DNA of 15,613 nt from assembly GCA_964580585.1 (NCBI GenBank), contig CAZOKZ010000090.1, positions 1-15,613 on the forward strand, read 5' to 3'. Under the pieces are notes generated by a model. The model worked only from the letters and a program-made list of their open reading frames with translations. It was not told where the DNA came from and ran no database searches. The translations under genes and the position numbers were made by a program. Below, piece after piece: positions 14,208-15,613 of the stretch (its first letter is position 1; each line of letters begins with the position of its first letter). The stretch comes from CAZOKZ01 sp964580585. Its GTDB lineage: Bacteria; Sumerlaeota; Sumerlaeia; SLMS01; JAHLLQ01.

Positions 14208-15613
14208 TCGTAAAGTCGGCGAGTAGCGCGATCGGAATCGAGCGGCACCAGTCCGGGCGCAATGTCGAAACTGGGAAACGCAGATCCTTCGACGGCAAGG
14301 GGAATGCGTTTTCGTTCGCGCGGTTTGTCGAGTTCTTCGCGTACGGCTTGAACGCGACGGCGTGGGTACAACATCATCAGCGTGCGGTTGGCTGTCTCCG
14401 GCGCCAATTGCCATTCGACTGCCTGTCCTGTGTCTGCATCGATATACGACGCGCGCCCATTCGTCAACAGGTCGAGACCATCCGGGCCAATTTCGCCGTT
14501 TTTCTTATTCGCATCTAACAATGTTGAATCGAGAAACAACCCTTCTTCGTTCCAAAGTTCCGGATAGGTTTCCAGCTCGCGACGCGTAATGGTGGCAACG
14601 ATTTCACTGGCCTGGAGGGCTTCGTCGTAAGCCGTTTGCACGCGTTCCCGTTTTTTGTACTGTGGATAGGCGTTCAGATTTCGTTTGAGCATCGACGCGC
14701 GCAATTCGGGGACGGAGATCGCGTCTGCCGCGCGTTCCAGCCGAGCCGCAGCTTTCTGACGCATGGCGTTGGCTTTATCCCTATCGCCTGCGCGGTCGTA
14801 CCATGCGGCGGCGTCGCCAAAACGTTTGGCTTTTCGATACGCATTGGCCACATCTTCCATGTCGCGTTGGCCTTCTTCCGTTTTCCAGTATGACGCAGGG
14901 ACGGAACGGGCTGCGTCGAACATCTCATCGCGCGGAATCGTGTTTGATGGCAACAAGGGCAGTGAAATTGCGCGGGATAAAATATCGAAAATAAAAACCG
15001 AACGTGCCGCTTGAATCCATGAAGCTTCAATCAAACGCGCTTCCTCTGGCGAGTATTGATTCGGTCCGATGCGAGGGTCTTCTCCGCGCAACAAAAACGC
15101 CCATTTTCGATGCGAAATTGCCGCGCGGGCATTGTCGAATGCAACCGAAGGCGTAAAGTCCGGGCGTCTAAGATACTCCGCCATGACCGCGCCCCAGTAC
15201 GTTTCGGTACGCGCCGCCAGGGAATCGAATTCACGCCGAGCGACATCCGAGTCGTTGCTTGCGTTTGCTTGCAGAGCAGCAACCAGAGACGCTTCGTCAG
15301 CCAACGAGTGCTCCGTCCCTCGCATCGTGATCTTTGTTGCATCTCTCCGTAGTTGGGGATCGGTTGGATTGATGATCAATTGACGGAGCATGGACTCGAA
15401 CACCACGCCAATGGGGCCGTTCAGATAATCCTCTTCTCCGTCCCTCACGGAAAGTCGCAGCGCTTGCCTTTCACGCCGTGCATGTATATCTTCCAACACC
15501 GCGTGGTGCTCCGGGCGTTGTGGCTCGCGGCGATTGTCTAGTAACAGTTCGCGTCTGTACCACCAGTCCGCAGCGTTGAGCCGATTCATCTCTACGGCGC
15601 GTTCGGCGTTTTT
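14204..15613 (-). CDS. Helical, partly TPR-like protein (5' end outside window)
   Basis: The frame is open to the window edge, giving 469 visible residues. An ATG at 15587-15589 has no RBS, and the eight codons before it (KNAERAVE) continue the helical pattern, so the gene most likely extends upstream. The visible part starts with a TPR-like helix pair (AERAVEMNRLNAADWWYRRELLLDN). It has a central hydrophobic stretch (FIFDILSRAISLPLLP) and a second helical repeat region (QRDMEDVANAYRKAKRFGDAAAWYDRAGDRDKA). The C-terminus is mixed alpha/beta (GRASYIDADTGQAVEWQL, LMMLYPRRRVQAV). TPR-like segments act as protein-binding scaffolds. It could be the tail of a larger membrane protein such as an O-antigen-ligase-like polypeptide, but nothing here proves that. 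Its stop overlaps the start of the next gene by ATGA, so the two products are probably made together. Confidence 0.78.
   Translation of the reverse strand, partial: KNAERAVEMNRLNAADWWYRRELLLDNRREPQRPEHHAVLEDIHARRERQALRLSVRDGEEDYLNGPIGVVFESMLRQLIINPTDPQLRRDATKITMRGTEHSLADEASLVAALQANASNDSDVARREFDSLAARTETYWGAVMAEYLRRPDFTPSVAFDNARAAISHRKWAFLLRGEDPRIGPNQYSPEEARLIEASWIQAARSVFIFDILSRAISLPLLPSNTIPRDEMFDAARSVPASYWKTEEGQRDMEDVANAYRKAKRFGDAAAWYDRAGDRDKANAMRQKAAARLERAADAISVPELRASMLKRNLNAYPQYKKRERVQTAYDEALQASEIVATITRRELETYPELWNEEGLFLDSTLLDANKKNGEIGPDGLDLLTNGRASYIDADTGQAVEWQLAPETANRTLMMLYPRRRVQAVREELDKPRERKRIPLAVEGSAFPSFDIAPGLVPLDSDRATRRLYE
14708..14717 (+). repeat. RGGGACGGAG motif copy 8
   Basis: Exact copy with G first, inside the TPR-like gene; decoded on the minus strand as Ile-Ser-Val-Pro-Glu. 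A one-base variant (AGGGACGGAA) lies nearby at about 14897-14906. Confidence 0.6.
15311..15320 (-). repeat. RGGGACGGAG motif copy 9
   Basis: Exact copy with A first, inside the TPR-like gene; decoded as Arg-Gly-Thr-Glu. Confidence 0.6.
15436..15445 (-). repeat. RGGGACGGAG motif copy 10
   Basis: Exact copy with A first, inside the TPR-like gene; decoded as Arg-Asp-Gly-Glu, a third reading frame. Confidence 0.6.

Noticed and set aside
14208..14414. N-terminal extension of the membrane-protein gene
   Set aside because: It overlaps the TPR-like gene in another frame and is Arg/Thr-rich; the ATGA overlap gives a natural start at 14207.
1..15613. CRISPR array, tRNA, rRNA, transposase or prophage genes
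   Set aside because: No regularly spaced direct repeats, cloverleaf-like segments or mobile-element proteins were seen on either strand.

Overview
The window looks like about 15.6 kb of chromosome from a free-living Gram-negative bacterium of roughly 55% GC. The evidence is a secreted protein with a signal peptide, a tripartite-type efflux pump and amino-acid biosynthesis genes. A serine/threonine-kinase-fold membrane protein and widespread-type intergenic repeats suggest a planctomycete-, verrucomicrobia- or candidate-phylum-like lineage, but the sequence does not fix the phylum. No tRNA, rRNA, CRISPR array, transposase or integrase was seen.

Layout: (a) 1-645, minus: 5' part of a secreted protein with a FlgT/LPP20-like start. 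(b) 973-1686, plus: SirB1-type transglutaminase-like protein. (c) 1961-4105, plus: a large membrane pseudokinase with every catalytic residue lost, a Thr/Pro linker and a carbohydrate-binding-like ectodomain. (d) 4195-4422, plus: a small two-helix membrane protein, flanked on both sides by heptamer repeats in inverted orientation. (e) 4482-6422, minus: hisI-trpE, two biosynthetic genes from the histidine and tryptophan pathways in a likely operon. (f) 6652-7824, plus: an unrecognised protein with a tandemly duplicated N-terminal domain, a long Pro-rich tail and an acidic C-terminus. (g) 8008-13295, plus: RND efflux adaptor, RND pump and a RidA-family protein without the usual catalytic arginine. 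A 125-bp inverted repeat sits between adaptor and pump. (h) 13317-15613, minus: two translationally coupled genes (ATGA overlap), a helical, partly TPR-like protein that runs off the window and a single-pass membrane protein. They converge on the RidA gene.

The most unusual signal is not a gene. The decamer RGGGACGGAG (CTCCGTCCCY on the other strand) occurs ten times, always inside coding sequence, on both strands and in different reading frames, with eight copies between 10.5 and 15.5 kb. About 0.1-0.2 copies of the 9-base core would be expected by chance. It behaves like a DNA-level recognition word (uptake-, Chi- or architecture-type), not a protein motif. Second in interest is the pseudokinase, which keeps the kinase scaffold but has replaced the VAIK Lys, HRD Asp and DFG Asp.
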